Program-made: the position numbers and the translations under genes | The notes under the pieces: model-generated | Databases searched by the model: none | Told to the model about the DNA's origin: nothing | The model's input: only the letters and a program-made list of their open reading frames with translations | From: Pocillopora verrucosa | Taxonomy: Eukaryota; Cnidaria; Anthozoa; Scleractinia; Pocilloporidae | Assembly (NCBI RefSeq): GCF_036669915.1 | Contig: NC_089313.1 | Coordinates: forward strand, 3,861,585-3,925,584 | DNA: 64,000 nucleotides | Direction of reading: 5' to 3' | Shown here: positions 46,638-58,470 of the stretch, piece by piece | How positions within the stretch are numbered: the stretch's first letter is position 1 | Layout of the letters: each line of letters begins with the position of its first letter

Positions 46638-48459
46638 GGCGTATAAAATTGCTTGCCATGTAGTGACAAACATCTTGACTTTATCAAGTGTTTCAATTGA
46701 TAGATAACGTCACAAAGGCTCGTAACGTAAAGCTAACCAGATAATATATTGCGCGCGCTTTTCTAATTGTTAATGAAAAAAATTCGAAGAACTAGCTCGT
46801 TCCCAGTCGACTTAAAAGCGCAAAAAAATCGCCAAGGGCAGGATGGGGGCGCAAATTGTCATGGGTAGTGCGGTATACCTTTAAAAGACGCTCTAGACGA
46901 CCGGAGACGAGTCAGGAAATAGAAAGCAAGGGAAAAACAAAACTTACATCGTTTTTTTTTCTATTTTTTTGTTTGCTTTAGGCCTTCAATTGAGGAATTC
47001 TGTTTCTCACACCCTCGCACAAGGGATTAGTAATTATTGGGGGGGGGGTCAGTCATTTTCAACATAAAGAGGGGGATTATAAACATTTGACAGTAGTGAG
47101 GTGGATGATCAGAATACTGCAAAGTCCTTGGCCCACCCTTCCCCTTGCTCCCTGATAACCCGCCACTCTGATTGTGATAACGCTGACTGGGATAATGGTG
47201 GGGCAAGTGGAAAAGGCAAGGGGCAAGAGGAAAGCGGGAGGAACAACAGCGAGGAGGGGGATGGGGTTGGGAGAAGTGGAGAAGATTGGGAGGGAGGAAG
47301 GCTCATGAATAAGGGTGGGGAAGAGCCTGTTGGATATAAAGGGCATCAGTTCATTGGTGTGAACTTGCCTCTTCTGCGAAAGTGTATTTTGTCTGTCACT
47401 TACGCGGTCAAAAGATAGGCGCTGTAGGTTATTTTCTTTTCTTCAAACTGTAGCGAAACTCTTCCAATACCTAGGGACTAGAAAGGGTAGATTGAATTCC
47501 CCGTAATTTTTTTCGAGCACATTTCGACGATATATGATATTTGATGTCATGATGATTATGAAGGATCAGAAACAGATTATGAAAACCAACGACAGGAAAA
47601 CTAAACTTTTTAAAGACTGCGCTAAAGGCGTGTTTGTCATCGTCTTTCGCCTCTGTGAAGTTGTCACACAATTTTTTTCGTCAGTCATCGTTATTGCATA
47701 GTATTAACCATGTGCTCGCAAGTTTTGCCGCACTGCAAATAGAATACGATCCGCCCTCCTTTAATTTTTAAAGAAATCCGTCGCGCGAGTTAAAGCCAAT
47801 CAGCAGAAACAGTATTTGATTCCACGCCGCGCAGAACCCTGAGAGTAGGCCTCACCCCGCTGAGTTTCGCTCGGCTTACGAAACATGATTTTCATTCGCC
47901 TTAGCAAACTCTTGTAATCGGACAGACCAAAAGCACCTTCAGCTATCAGCCAAGAAAACTCAACTGCCAGGCCAATACTGCCCAATCAAAATGAAAAAAC
48001 TTTTCAAGTGACTTGCTGCAGGACAAAGGTCCACATTTAAAACAAAAATTTATTAATAGGAAGCATTAGTATTCATGCATAAGATGATTCATTCTGTTTT
48101 TTTTTTTTTCATTTTGATATTTGAACTTCGTGTCATACAATTTAGTTGTACAGCACTGGAGATATCACTTCCAACCTCACTTCGGTCAAAGTCCCTTTGA
48201 CCATAAATTATACTGAACAATATTAATCTCGTCTTAATTTTTTGTTTAGCTATCTGTCTCTACGGCTTTTGTTTCTATTCATTAAATTTTAATTTCGTTA
48301 GCAAAATGATTTTTATACAAGAGAAACCCTCCTCTATATTCCGGAATCAGTCACCTTTTCTTCGTAACAAATTAATGTCTCTTTAACTGTTACAGTCACG
48401 TGTTTTGATAAGTATTACAAATGCCATCCCTTCTTGATTTCCTGATGAACAGGAAAATC
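46638..48459. other. Non-genic stretch in the duplicated region
   Basis: 46640-46930 is similar to 50250-50560 (for example TTGATAGAT(A/T)ACGTCACAA, GCGCTTTTCTAATTGT, TCGTTCCCAGT(C/T)GACTTAAAA) and probably holds the copied 5' flank of the tail genes. 47180-47310 is a purine-rich, GGGGAGG-type tract. The remainder has no recognisable feature. Confidence 0.5.
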
Positions 48460-50055
48460 GGACATCCCCCTCATGATCATGTTAACTTGGGGAACATCTT
48501 TTTCAGCGCTCTGTGTATCAAAAGAAGCAACAAGAGAAGTAGAAAATATTAGGTTTCTCACCATTCTTGGTCTAATATTAAGAAAAGGCAAGATGGAAAT
48601 AACTTTATTATGAGTAAAAGCTGCGGAAAAAAGTGAATTTGAAATTCAGATATGGACGCGAACTTGAGAAGTAAATTAAAGTCATCTGCGTTTTGTCTGT
48701 AATATCTGTTTTGTCGAAATGCCAGACTGCCTACGGTGCTATTTGCTTCGTGTGGTGTTAAAGTGCTTGAACGCAACTACGTCAAAAAAGCTAAGCAACA
48801 TGGAATTAACCAAGTATACGGAAAGAGAAAACTCTGCCGAGGTGAACTCTGTCCCTGTCAATTTCTAGTACATGAATACACTAAGACTAATAAATTAAGT
48901 TACATTCTCTTAAAAATGTCTGTTTTTAGAAATGTCAGACAATTTATAATATCTCACCGACGTTTTCTTATTTCCAGACGTAGATATTTTCTTTTGGAAA
49001 GCCTGATATGTCATCCATACTGGTTATTTTGTTTTCTTTTTCTGAGATGCCAGACCACTTACAGCGATATATGACAGGCGTTTTTTCCTCTTCAGGCAAT
49101 AGATGTTTTGATTTAGTATATATTAAAACAGTGGAAAGCGTTAAAGGCGCGCTCTGATTGTGCTATATTATTTCACTGTTTTAGTCACCAACTGCAGGCT
49201 GTGTTTCCAGTACCTGTTGGTCGACCAACAGGTACTGGAAACACAGCCTGCAGTTGGTCACCAACTGCAGAGGGAACTTGAGTTTGCATTAGTTGCTGAT
49301 CAGCGCTGAGTCGGAGGTGTCTATTGGGGGTGCTGTGACAGTTACCGACCATATGCTCCAATTATTGGACATACCTGTTCCGTCGAAAAGAAGACCAAAG
49401 AGCCAATACGGAGGAAGAACCGTATTTAATTTAATAACACAATTCGATCTAAAATACAAAGAAACCACTCGGCCTTACAAGTGTTCCAAACAAACAGAAA
49501 ATTGCTGTAATAACCTGGAAACCAACTGAAAACTTACTTCTTGACTGCCTCCGTACTTGTGGTAAATAACTGGTAAGTGATATTAAAATAACTAGTCAGC
49601 TTGCTTGCAACTGAACTGAACAACTGAACAACTAGACTACGCGTCTAAAATTAAACGTTTTACGCGATAAACATTGCGATAATTATTGCGATATATAAAT
49701 TCAAACGAAGCGCGCGCGGAATAGTAAACATGAATAGCACGCGCGTTAAATTTAACAATTATTAGTTATAATAAAATATATTGTTCCGTGAAACAATACC
49801 TACCGAGCTAGCGGTAGGTATTTCCACTATCTGAGGCGTATGGTGTCCTATGCCGTCTCGAAAACAGATTGGCTCAAATCACCGGCAGCGCTGGGTCGGA
49901 GGTGTCTATTGGGGAAGCTGTGACAGCGACCGATCGAATGTCTCAAGTAGTGGACATACCTATTGACCATCAGTAGGTACTTTCACTACCTGAGGCATAT
50001 GGTGTCCACACCTGTCTCGACAACGGATTAGTCCGCATCAATGGCAGAGATACAG
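48460..50055. pseudogene. Decayed and inverted copies of the tail exons
   Basis: Remnants: 48460-48575 (-), a worn copy of 43203-43385; 49251-49305 (-), matching ADQQLMQTQV; 49303-49376 (+), AESEVSIGGAVTVTD; 49801-49885 (-); 49887-49961 (+), SAGSEVSIGEAVTATD followed by VVDIP; 49962-50052 (-). All derive from the last exon of the C2H2 gene ([18 protein letters not shown]) but carry stops and alternate in strand, so they do not form a gene. Confidence 0.6.
49187..49258. repeat. Perfect 72-bp palindrome
   Basis: 49187-49222 and 49223-49258 are exact reverse complements with no spacer; the centre is GGTCGACC and the outer bases ACCAACTGCAGGC. A second, overlapping palindrome CTGCAGTTGGT-C-ACCAACTGCAG follows at about 49248-49270. 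It lies at a strand switch between inverted tail-exon copies. Confidence 0.9.
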
Positions 50056-50060
50056 AGCTC

Positions 50061-50160
50061 TAACCATTTAACTCCCATAAGTGACCAAGACATAATTTCT
50101 CCTTACAATATCAATACAATATCAAGTAGACAAATGTAGAGAATAAAGACAAATATCAAT
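50061..50160. mobile_element. MITE, family B, truncated
   Basis: TAACCATTTAACTCCCATAAG and ATTTCTCCTTACAATATCAATACAATATCAAG match the first half of the copy at 37744-37952. The right half is missing where the duplicated flank begins. Confidence 0.75.
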
Positions 50161-50605
50161 CTCTGTTCATTTTCGACACAATCCTCTCATCCAAATGCCT
50201 TGACAGCCATTTTCTGTCACTACATGGCAAACGATATAGCATATTTCTAGAGTGTAAGAACACTTGCCACGTAGTGACAAACATTTTGACTTCTACTTTA
50301 TCCAGTGTTTCATTTGATAGATTACGTCACAAGGGCACGTTATGTAAAGTTAAATAAATAATCTATCACCGTGCGCTTTTCTAATTGTCAATAAGAAACT
50401 TCTATAGAACTGGTTCGTTCCCAGTTGACTTAAAAAAAAAAAAAAAGCGCGGGCAGCCGACGAGGACACGATGCGAGCGCGGAGTGTTATGTGTTGTGTG
50501 GCGCACATTTTGAAGATGACCGGAGATGGGTCAGGCAGTAGACAGCAAGGGGACAGAAAAAGACTTACAGGGTATTGAATGAGATTTGTTTCTGTCATAG
50601 TTTTT

Positions 50606-50640
50606 TGTTGCTGTTGTTGTTGTTGTTGTTGTTGTTGCTT
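50606..50640. repeat. (GTT)n microsatellite
   Basis: About 10 GTT units with one GCT. It produces a poly-Q run in a - strand ORF (50350-50649) that has no other support. Confidence 0.9.
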
Positions 50641-51127
50641 TAGACCCAAAAGAAGTCTGTTTCTCGGACCTTTAGATGAGAGACCAATAATTTTTTTTAT
50701 CGCTGGGCGGAGGGGGAAGGGGAGGAAGGGAAAATTTTTTTAGGTAATCACATGGTTCTCAGTGGTAACGGAAGGGCGGATCAGTCGACGCTAAAAGAGT
50801 AGATCAAGAGGGACTATAGAAAACGAACTGCCAAACAGGGGGTCAATTTTGCTTCTAAAGTAACCCCCCTTCTCAGCCCGAGGGAGAGAGAGAATTATGA
50901 CCAGACGAAGTGAAGGTCCCCCTTGATCTAGTCCTCTGCCGAGGGCAATAGGAATCGGAGAGACCCTGAGTACTAGGTTGAGAGGGGACATGTAGTTACC
51001 AGTTTCTATCGATGACGCGCCCAGTTTATAATCAACTCAGACGACTTACACGATGATTCATTTTTATCGTCAGGCAGTGAAGAAAAATATTTACATGTAG
51101 TCATCCCGTATCTTACATTAAGTGTTC

Positions 51128-52027
51128 TTACGCATGCGCAGGCGAACTAGAGGTCCTAGAAAGACTGGAAAGGAATTGTGTGGACCTATGATTAGTGATC
51201 AGCTTTGTTATCTCAATCCTGATGTCACTTTTTAAAAACGCGTAAACGAAAGGATTTACCGCCGAGTTTATAATTAGCAGAAGCTGGACTCCTTGTGCAG
51301 CCTCATGTACGACACGAGTAGAGAACATAACCCACAAAATCATTCCATTTACAGCTAAGTGGCAGAGGAAGAATAAAATAACGATGGCAATCACGAAGTG
51401 CGCTTTGTTCTGCCTCTGATGTTTGGGAATACTTGTTTCTTCACAAAATGTTTGGGTAGACTGCACTTGTAGCTTGACAGAAAATTCCCTGTAAGCCTGC
51501 ATACGTGCGACTCTGAATATACGAACAACTGTGTATAAAAGCAACGCACCTGATATTAAATCGAATGCCGAAACACCTGTCAATCGAAGAACTATTAGCG
51601 CGGTGTTCGACTTCGCAATGTATAAACCCACCAAAAGGGTCAGAAAAATCGCGAAGGGGACCAACCATGCCGACAAGATAACCGTTTTTGTGCGTCTCTC
51701 AGTCACGGAACTTTTGTAGCTGAAAGGGTATACGATGTAGGAGTAACGATTCCATGTCAATGCGCAAAGATTCGTTACCGAAGAGTGCACAAAGAACCAG
51801 AAAAATGGTGTGTACAATTTGAAGTTACAACCTAAGCTAGTACAAAAATAGGCCAGTGGATAAGCAACAGCTCCGACCAAAAAATCGGCCATTGCCAGGG
51901 AAAGAACCAACCAGTTGGCTGAGGAATGAAGTCGGCGTTTTTTGGCGACGAGAAAGATCACAAAGCCATTTCCCACGGCTGTAGAAACTGAAAAGAGCCA
52001 ACCGAAAAAACCTAACCACTTTTCCAT
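51128..52027 (-). CDS. Class A (rhodopsin-like) GPCR, single exon
   Basis: One exon of 299 codons, from ATG at 52027 to TAA. Seven hydrophobic segments: TM1 5-27 (GN at 19-20), TM2 38-61 (LAMAD, D48 = the sodium-site Asp), TM3 72-97, TM4 115-136, TM5 146-173, TM6 208-234 and TM7 246-266 with N258-P259-F-V-Y262. A very short N-terminus and a single coding exon are common in the expanded amine/melatonin/adenosine-like receptor sets of cnidarians. Departures from the family: DRY at the end of TM3 is NRY (93-95), TM6 has CHLA where CWLP is usual, and extracellular loop 2 has no Cys, so the standard TM3-loop 2 disulfide cannot form. It acts at the plasma membrane through G proteins; ligand unknown. 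Coding is on the - strand with no neighbour in an operon-like arrangement. Confidence 0.92.
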   Translation of the reverse strand: MEKWLGFFGWLFSVSTAVGNGFVIFLVAKKRRLHSSANWLVLSLAMADFLVGAVAYPLAYFCTSLGCNFKLYTPFFWFFVHSSVTNLCALTWNRYSYIVYPFSYKSSVTERRTKTVILSAWLVPFAIFLTLLVGLYIAKSNTALIVLRLTGVSAFDLISGALLLYTVVRIFRVARMQAYREFSVKLQVQSTQTFCEETSIPKHQRQNKAHFVIAIVILFFLCHLAVNGMILWVMFSTRVVHEAAQGVQLLLIINSAVNPFVYAFLKSDIRIEITKLITNHRSTQFLSSLSRTSSSPAHA

Positions 52028-54565
52028 TCCAACTGCAGCTGTTTGTTCGAGAGTGCTTTTTTCTGTTCTCAGAATTTTAAGACAATATTAGGCGAGGTGA
52101 CCGAACTTTCTTTACCATCCAACTCTAACGCTTTTATAACACCTGGTGTTGTTGTTTGAAAACACCGTCTCTCTTGAGGGTTCTTTAGAATTAATTGCGT
52201 TTCTAGAACATGATCTTTTTTAGCTTTTCTTTTTCATTGAATAATAAATTCCTCATATGGTATTATGAATAACAAAAGTAATTGCTCCTGGCTTTGAATT
52301 AGCAGTATAATGTTGTCCCGGAAACCAGCTTTGAAGTCACGTACATAACTGTCAGAGGTTCTCTAATCAGATGCATCAAGATCTCCGCATTGTAATGCAA
52401 AATATTATCCCGCCGCCAGCACTGCAGGAGTTTTCGTTTTTTTATCAGCTCAAAGCTCAAAGGTGACTTTCGATCAAATCATTTAATTCTTATCAAACTT
52501 TGCTCTAGGTTACCGCATAGAAAGCAGAACATTATCGTAAACAAAATTATTCCTTGCGTCACGAATCAAATTATAGCAAATGAAGTTTTGAAAAGTGCAT
52601 TTCCGATTTCGAGAACTCATCGAAAACGAAAGTACTAATGAAAAAAACTCGTAATTTGTATTTCCCTTAAAGAACGTTTAATTTCCCTTGCTGCCAGAAA
52701 AAGGTTTCTTGTATGCCTTTTATAATTAACAAGCGAGGCTTTAAGGCGTCAAACTGTTCATACAGTCTTTTCAGAATTAAAACCCGGCAGATGTCAAGAA
52801 AGATACAAAAAAACATATACGCTAAGAAAAGATAAGGAAATGAAGGAAACGAATAATTAAATAAATATACCGACTTTTTGCTGAACTTGAATCCTCTCTA
52901 AAAAGTTTCATATTAGATGCGAAATTCTTAAAAAAATCAAATAACAATTATGGATAAAAAACAGGAAAAACAAAAGCAGTACTTGAATAAGCACCATTAG
53001 TGTTATTCCGGCGGCCAAAATGTAAGTTTAAATTGAAAACTAATAACTTGAGATCAAATTAGATCACATATATTTTCCGCATCACCTACTTCTTGGAACA
53101 GGCGCTTTCCTTTTTCGTGCTTGATTAATTTTTCCTAGGATAAAATTTACTTTCAGGCGCCGTTTACATGACCATTCACAGCAAAGCAATGAGGATAAAT
53201 CTTTTGTCAAACTGGCTCGCTTTAAGCGTCTTAAGATGTTCAGGCACTTGAGTGGAAAGGTTCGTCTTGAACGAAAACAATTCCTTCATTCGAAATTTCC
53301 TGTTTTAGTATTTGGATAGAGCCAATTGAAGATCCGACAAAAGACGTCAAAATATTTGTTTTGAAAAGAATAAATTGTTAGTAACACTTGCGCATATTAG
53401 ATTTATCGTATTCACAGGAGATAAGAAGCGACGTTGTTTTTTCCTCTGAGCAGCAGTGATTTTGCCAGTTGAGCAATAAAGTAAATATATCATAAACAAG
53501 CTGAATTATTTTATTGTCAAACCTCCCATTCGGGCCAATTCTCTCTATCGCTTCAAGAGAGAAAAAAAGAGAATTATTAAAAGTATATGTAACCCTGTTA
53601 CCGGATAGTCTGTAAGGTAAATGACTTAATCTTTTTTTCACCATTTCATGTTCTAGGCGAAGAAAAATTAAAAATAATGTTCTTATATTTTCAAGCTATT
53701 GTCTCATCAAGTAGTTTCCTTTCGACAAGCGTAGTTATTCTCAGACTCTAACCCGTTTTGCGTGTTTGGGTACACGAGAAGCTCGGGTAACTGCTACAAC
53801 CGGATGTTGAAAATTTCCCATATCCGATGGTCTATCCGTTATATCCCATGATTCCTTTGCGCTGAAGCGCATACGTCAAGTTTCAGGGAGGGAGGGACAT
53901 TCCGCCGGGTTTAGTACTTCAGAACAGGGCGGAGAGAGGTTCTCTAGGGTAAAAACAAATTACAAATTTTTTTTTCATCAGCACTTCAGATGTTTCTCAC
54001 GTCGTTCACCGTAATTAAACGATATTTAATTTTAGCAAGACATTCAATGAAATTTCCGGCCACCTATTCCATCTTAATTAATAGCACGTAATGAGTGCAC
54101 CTCTCTAAATCATAATCTTTGCGAGTTTTCGATTTTCTGCAGAGTGTATTGACAAGATGAACCACAGTAAACCGGTATTCTATGTTTGCCACTCTTGACA
54201 GAAACAAGATCATGAGAACAAATTTCGTCATACAGGACTTTAAAACTTCAAACCGTTGTAACAACATCTCCGCATACTGCAAGCAAACAGCTGTGGTTCG
54301 CGTATTTATTTAAACGGTTATGTATAATAGTGCACTTTGATACACCAAAATCTGCTGAACAATTGGATGAGGTAGAAAATGGAAAATGAACTCAGCTCCT
54401 ATAAGCCCGGTACGCCTCCAGTTAGATATCTGCACGCGCATTATCATCTGCTTCCTGTTCACAAGAATTATCCCGTGACGTTGTGTGACATGAACGACTT
54501 TAGCAGAGAAAGTGATCCCGTTCAGGTAGGTGTAGTAGCAACCCGTACATTGCGATAGGTCAGCA
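52028..54565. other. GPCR upstream intergenic region
   Basis: AT-rich, no ORF with family resemblance and no repeat with clear ends. The frame at 53378-53644 (-) is open but shows no domain or splice logic. Confidence 0.55.
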
Positions 54566-54668
54566 GCAACCCGCAACCCGCAACCCGCAACCCGCAACCC
54601 GCAACCCGCAACCCCCCACCCGCAACCCGCAACCCCCAACCCGCAACCCGCAACCCGCAACCCCCAAC
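54566..54668. repeat. GCAACCC heptamer array
   Basis: About 14 tandem GCAACCC heptamers (GGGTTGC on the other strand), a few changed to CCAACCC or CCCACCC. The array is out of place in AT-rich DNA and is G-rich on one strand. A - strand ORF with VAGCGLR repeats is a by-product. Confidence 0.92.
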
Positions 54669-55414
54669 TCGTGACTAGTGAGCCGCATAACTCAGGTAAT
54701 CTCCATACTTGCACCGTTGCACTTATGTCCTCTTATTGCAGATATGTCCTCTGACGTAATGTGATACAGTGGCCAATCATATCCTGCGATCTATCGAGCG
54801 ACACGCGGCTTGGGACTGGTTAAGAGACTCCGTTGTGGTTATGTCTTCAAGCGAAAGCACTCATTCAAGGGGGTCGGGATAAGTGGAAAATTTGACCAGT
54901 ATTTTCCGGTAACTGATCTGAGGAAAACATGCTGTTTGCATGATCACTGCGAACCGGATCATTGGCCTCTCATATTGCTTTCCTTGAAGTTCTATCGTTC
55001 GTTGACGCAGAGTGATCGCATCGTTTTTATAACCTAAACTTGGAAGAACAATTTGTTGCGCGTGAATAACAAAGCGACTTTCGACCAAAGGATGCATTAT
55101 TGTTCACGTTTTATTTGCAGCCTTGCTTTATTTACAGTCTTCATTGCTCGACTTGCGACGTCAATGACAACATTTTAGCCACAAGCTAAGACAAAAGCAC
55201 AATGTGGCGTCATATCACAATTGCTTTATTTTCTTTAATAGTTGAAAATCATAGATTATGGTTCGTCGACATAAAATTATATATTTTTGACACTTCACCT
55301 GATCTGCCGGAGGTGAGATCGACTGAGAAGTCCAAGTTGTGATTATTTGTCTGCGTCACGATGTCTTCCTTCAATCACAGAAGTTTGGCCTTCAGTTGTT
55401 TATTTTATTTATTT
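54669..55414. other. Intergenic stretch between two repeat arrays
   Basis: No gene, RNA or repeat recognised. ORFs at 54810-55037 (+) and 54861-55097 (-) overlap on opposite strands and look like chance. Confidence 0.5.
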
Positions 55415-58400
55415 ATCCCGTTTTTCTAGAATTCATTGGAAAAAAAATGGAAAATCGGGTTGAAGATTGGATATGGCAACTTGGGATCTATTCCATTTGG
55501 AGAATAACTTTTCAGATTTTATCCTGTTTTTTGTCAAATTAACTGAAAAAAATGGAAAATCGGAATAAAAATAGTATATGGGAACTTCGGGTATTATTCA
55601 CTTGTAGCATGAATGCTCAGAATTTACCCCGTTTTTCTCGAATTCACTTATCAAATGTAAAATCGGGGTAAAGATGGCATATGGAAACTTAGCGTATTGC
55701 TATCACTTGCGGGATGAGTTCGCAGAATTTTCCTCGTTTTTCTAGAATTCATTGAAAAAAAAAAAAGGAAAATCGGGTTGAAGATAGCATGTGGGAACTT
55801 AGGGTACGATTCACTTGTAGTATGAATGCTTAGAATTTACCCTGTTTTTCTCGAATTCACTGATCAAATGGAAAATCGGGGTAAAGATGGCATATGGGAA
55901 CTTAGCATATTGCTTTTACTTGCGGGATGAACTCGCACAATTTATCCCGTTTATCTAGAATTCGATGAGAAAAAAGCATTGAAAATCGGGTTGAAGATTG
56001 GATATGACAACTTAGGATCTATTCCATTTGAAGGATGAATTCTCAGATTTTACCCCGTTATTCTATAGAATTTTCAGAAAAAAAATGGGAAATCGGAGTA
56101 AAGATAGCATATGGGAACTTCGGGTATTATCCACAATTTACCTCTTTTTTTTTCTAAAATTCACTGATCAAATGGAAAATTGGGGTGAAGATGGCATATG
56201 GGAACTTACGGTATTAGCTACTTGCGGGCCAAATTCTCAAAATTTACCCCGTAATTCTAGAATTCATTGAAAAAAAAAGAAAAAAATGCGAAATCGGATT
56301 AAAGATTGGATTTGGCAACCTAGGATTTATTCCACTTGAAGGACGAATTCTCAGAATTCATCCCGCTTTTCTAGAATTCATCCCGCTTTTCTAGAATTCA
56401 TTGAGAAAAGAAACTTTTTTTAAAAATTTGTAATTTTTCCCCTTTTTTTCATTTTTAAGTAAGACTAGCGAGCCGCACAAAGAAACACTTCTTGTAGTTG
56501 TAAGCTCCTCGTTTATTTCCGATGCGTTTCGTCTCTAATTGAGACTTCTTTAGAGAATGACTACAATTAACAGGGAACAGTAGATTACATAGCACGTTGG
56601 TGTGCCTAAGTTTTTAATTTCCATGGAAGTTAATAATTAGCGCTAATCGTAGAATTTATCGCTGAAAAAAGAAATGGAAAATTGGGGTAAAGATGGCATA
56701 TGGGAACTAAAGTTGTTATCCACTTGTAGCATGTTCTCTCAGAATTTACCCCGTTTTGCTAGAATTTATTGAAAAAAAAAAATGGAAGGCAAGTCAGTAG
56801 GATAAATTCCACTTGGAGGATGACTTTTCAGAATGAATTCCGTTTTTCTATAATCATTGAAAAAAATGGAAAATCGGGGTAAACTAGATTAGATGTGGCA
56901 GGTCAATAGGACATATTCCAGTTGGAGGATAATTTACTAAAATTTGCCCCGTTTTCCCATAATTCCTTGAAAAAAATTGAAAAATCAGAGTAAAGATGGC
57001 ATATGGGAACTACAGGTTTTATCCACTTGTAGCATGAATTCTCAGAGTTTACCCTGTTTTTCTGGAATTAATTCACTAAAAAATGGAAAATCAGGAAAGA
57101 TTTGACATGACAAAGTAGGTTATATTCCACTTGCGGGACAAATTCTAAGAAATTGTCCCGCTTCTCTAGAATTCACGAAAAAAATGGAAAATCTGAGCAA
57201 AGATGGCATTCGGGAACTTCGGGTGATATCCACTTGTAGCATGAATTCTCAGAGTTTACCCTGTTTTTTTGTCAAAAAATGGAAAAATCGGGGCAAAGAT
57301 TGGATATGACAACTTAGGATATATTCCACTTACAGTATGAATTCTCATAACTTACCCCGTTTTTCTGGAACTCATTGAAATAAAAATGGAAGATCGGGTT
57401 GAAGACTGGATATGGAAACTTAGAATGTATTCCACATGCGGGATGAATTCTCAGAATTTACACCGTTTTTCTGGAATTAATCAGAAAAAAACCGAAAATG
57501 AGGGATGTTCCGAGTTATAATTTATTCCAATTTTAAGATAAATGGACACAATTTAGCCCGTTTTCAGAATTCATTGAAAAATTCATTTGGCATGTCGGGA
57601 TATATTCTTTTTATGAGATGAATTTTTTTTCTAGAATTCTCTGAAAATAATGGAAAATCGGGTAAAGATTACAAACCACAAGTTGGGATATGTTTCACTT
57701 GTAGGATGAATTGTCTGATTTTACCCCATTTTGACAGAATTCTTGGAAAAATGCAAAAAAACCGGGACAAAGATTGAATATGACAAGTTAGGATGTATTC
57801 CATTGACAGGATGAGTACTCAGATTTTACCCCGTTTTTCCAGAATTGACTCAACAAACAGAAAATCGGGGTGAAGATTGATTATGAAAAGCTAGGATGTA
57901 TGCCACATGTCGGATTAATTGTCAGATTTTACCTTACTTGTCTCTAATAAACGAAAAAAATGGAAAATTAGGGCTAAAGATTTGATTTGGCAAAATTGAA
58001 AACTCGGAGTAAAGATAGCATATGTGAGCTAAGGGTATTATGAATTCTCAGAGTTTACCCCATTTTTCTAGAACTAATCTATTAAAACAAAGGAAAATCT
58101 GGGTAAAGATTTGACATCACAACTTAGGTTATATTCCACTTGCATGATGAATTGTCAAAACATATCCCGTTTTCTAGAATTCGTTGAACAACTGGAAAAT
58201 CAGGGACAGATTGGACATTGCAAGTCATGATATTAACCACTCGTGGAAAGAATTGTCACGGTTTACCCCGTTTTTCTAGAGTTATTTGAACAAATCGGGA
58301 TAAAGATTGGATATGGAAAAGTTATGATATTATCCACTCGTAGGTTGGTTCAGAAAATAGAAAATTATGGTGAAGATTGGATTTGGCATGTTGGGATATA

Positions 58401-58470
58401 TTCTACTTGCTGGATGAATTGTAAGAATTCAATGAAAAATGGAAAATAGCGGTTAATATTGGATATGTCA
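55415..58470. repeat. Large minisatellite, about 105-bp unit
   Basis: Roughly 27 degenerate head-to-tail units. Typical words in order are AAAATCGGGGTAAAGAT, GGCATATGGGAACTTAGG, GTATTATCCACTTG, AGCATGAATTCTCAGAATTT, ACCCCGTTTTTCTAGAATTC and ATTGAAAAAAATGG. Within each unit CCCCGTTTTTC and GAAAATCGGGG are inverted around TAGAATTCA, so each can form a hairpin. Unit length varies with the A-run. An unrelated insert interrupts it at about 56455-56665. Short ORFs within are meaningless. Confidence 0.92.
56455..56665 (-). mobile_element. Retroelement fragment with degenerate hammerhead
   Basis: This 0.2-kb insert in the minisatellite reads on the - strand CTAAAGA-A-GTCTC-AATTA-GAGAC-GAAAC-GCATC, close to a hammerhead core (CTGATGA / helix II / GAAA) but with the essential G5 changed to A. 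Downstream ACTACAA pairs with upstream TTGTAGT as an outer helix I. Such elements are known from terminal repeats of Penelope-like elements, which is the likely source; no coding sequence remains. Confidence 0.5.

Noticed and set aside
47101..47418. Gly/Glu-rich + strand ORF and its P/S-rich mirror
   Set aside because: Caused by a purine-rich GGGGAGG tract.
50350..50649. Poly-Q ORF on the - strand
   Set aside because: The Q run is a (GTT)n microsatellite; the rest has no family resemblance.
54310..54714. 134-codon - strand ORF with VAGCGLR repeats
   Set aside because: Produced by reading the heptamer array in frame.
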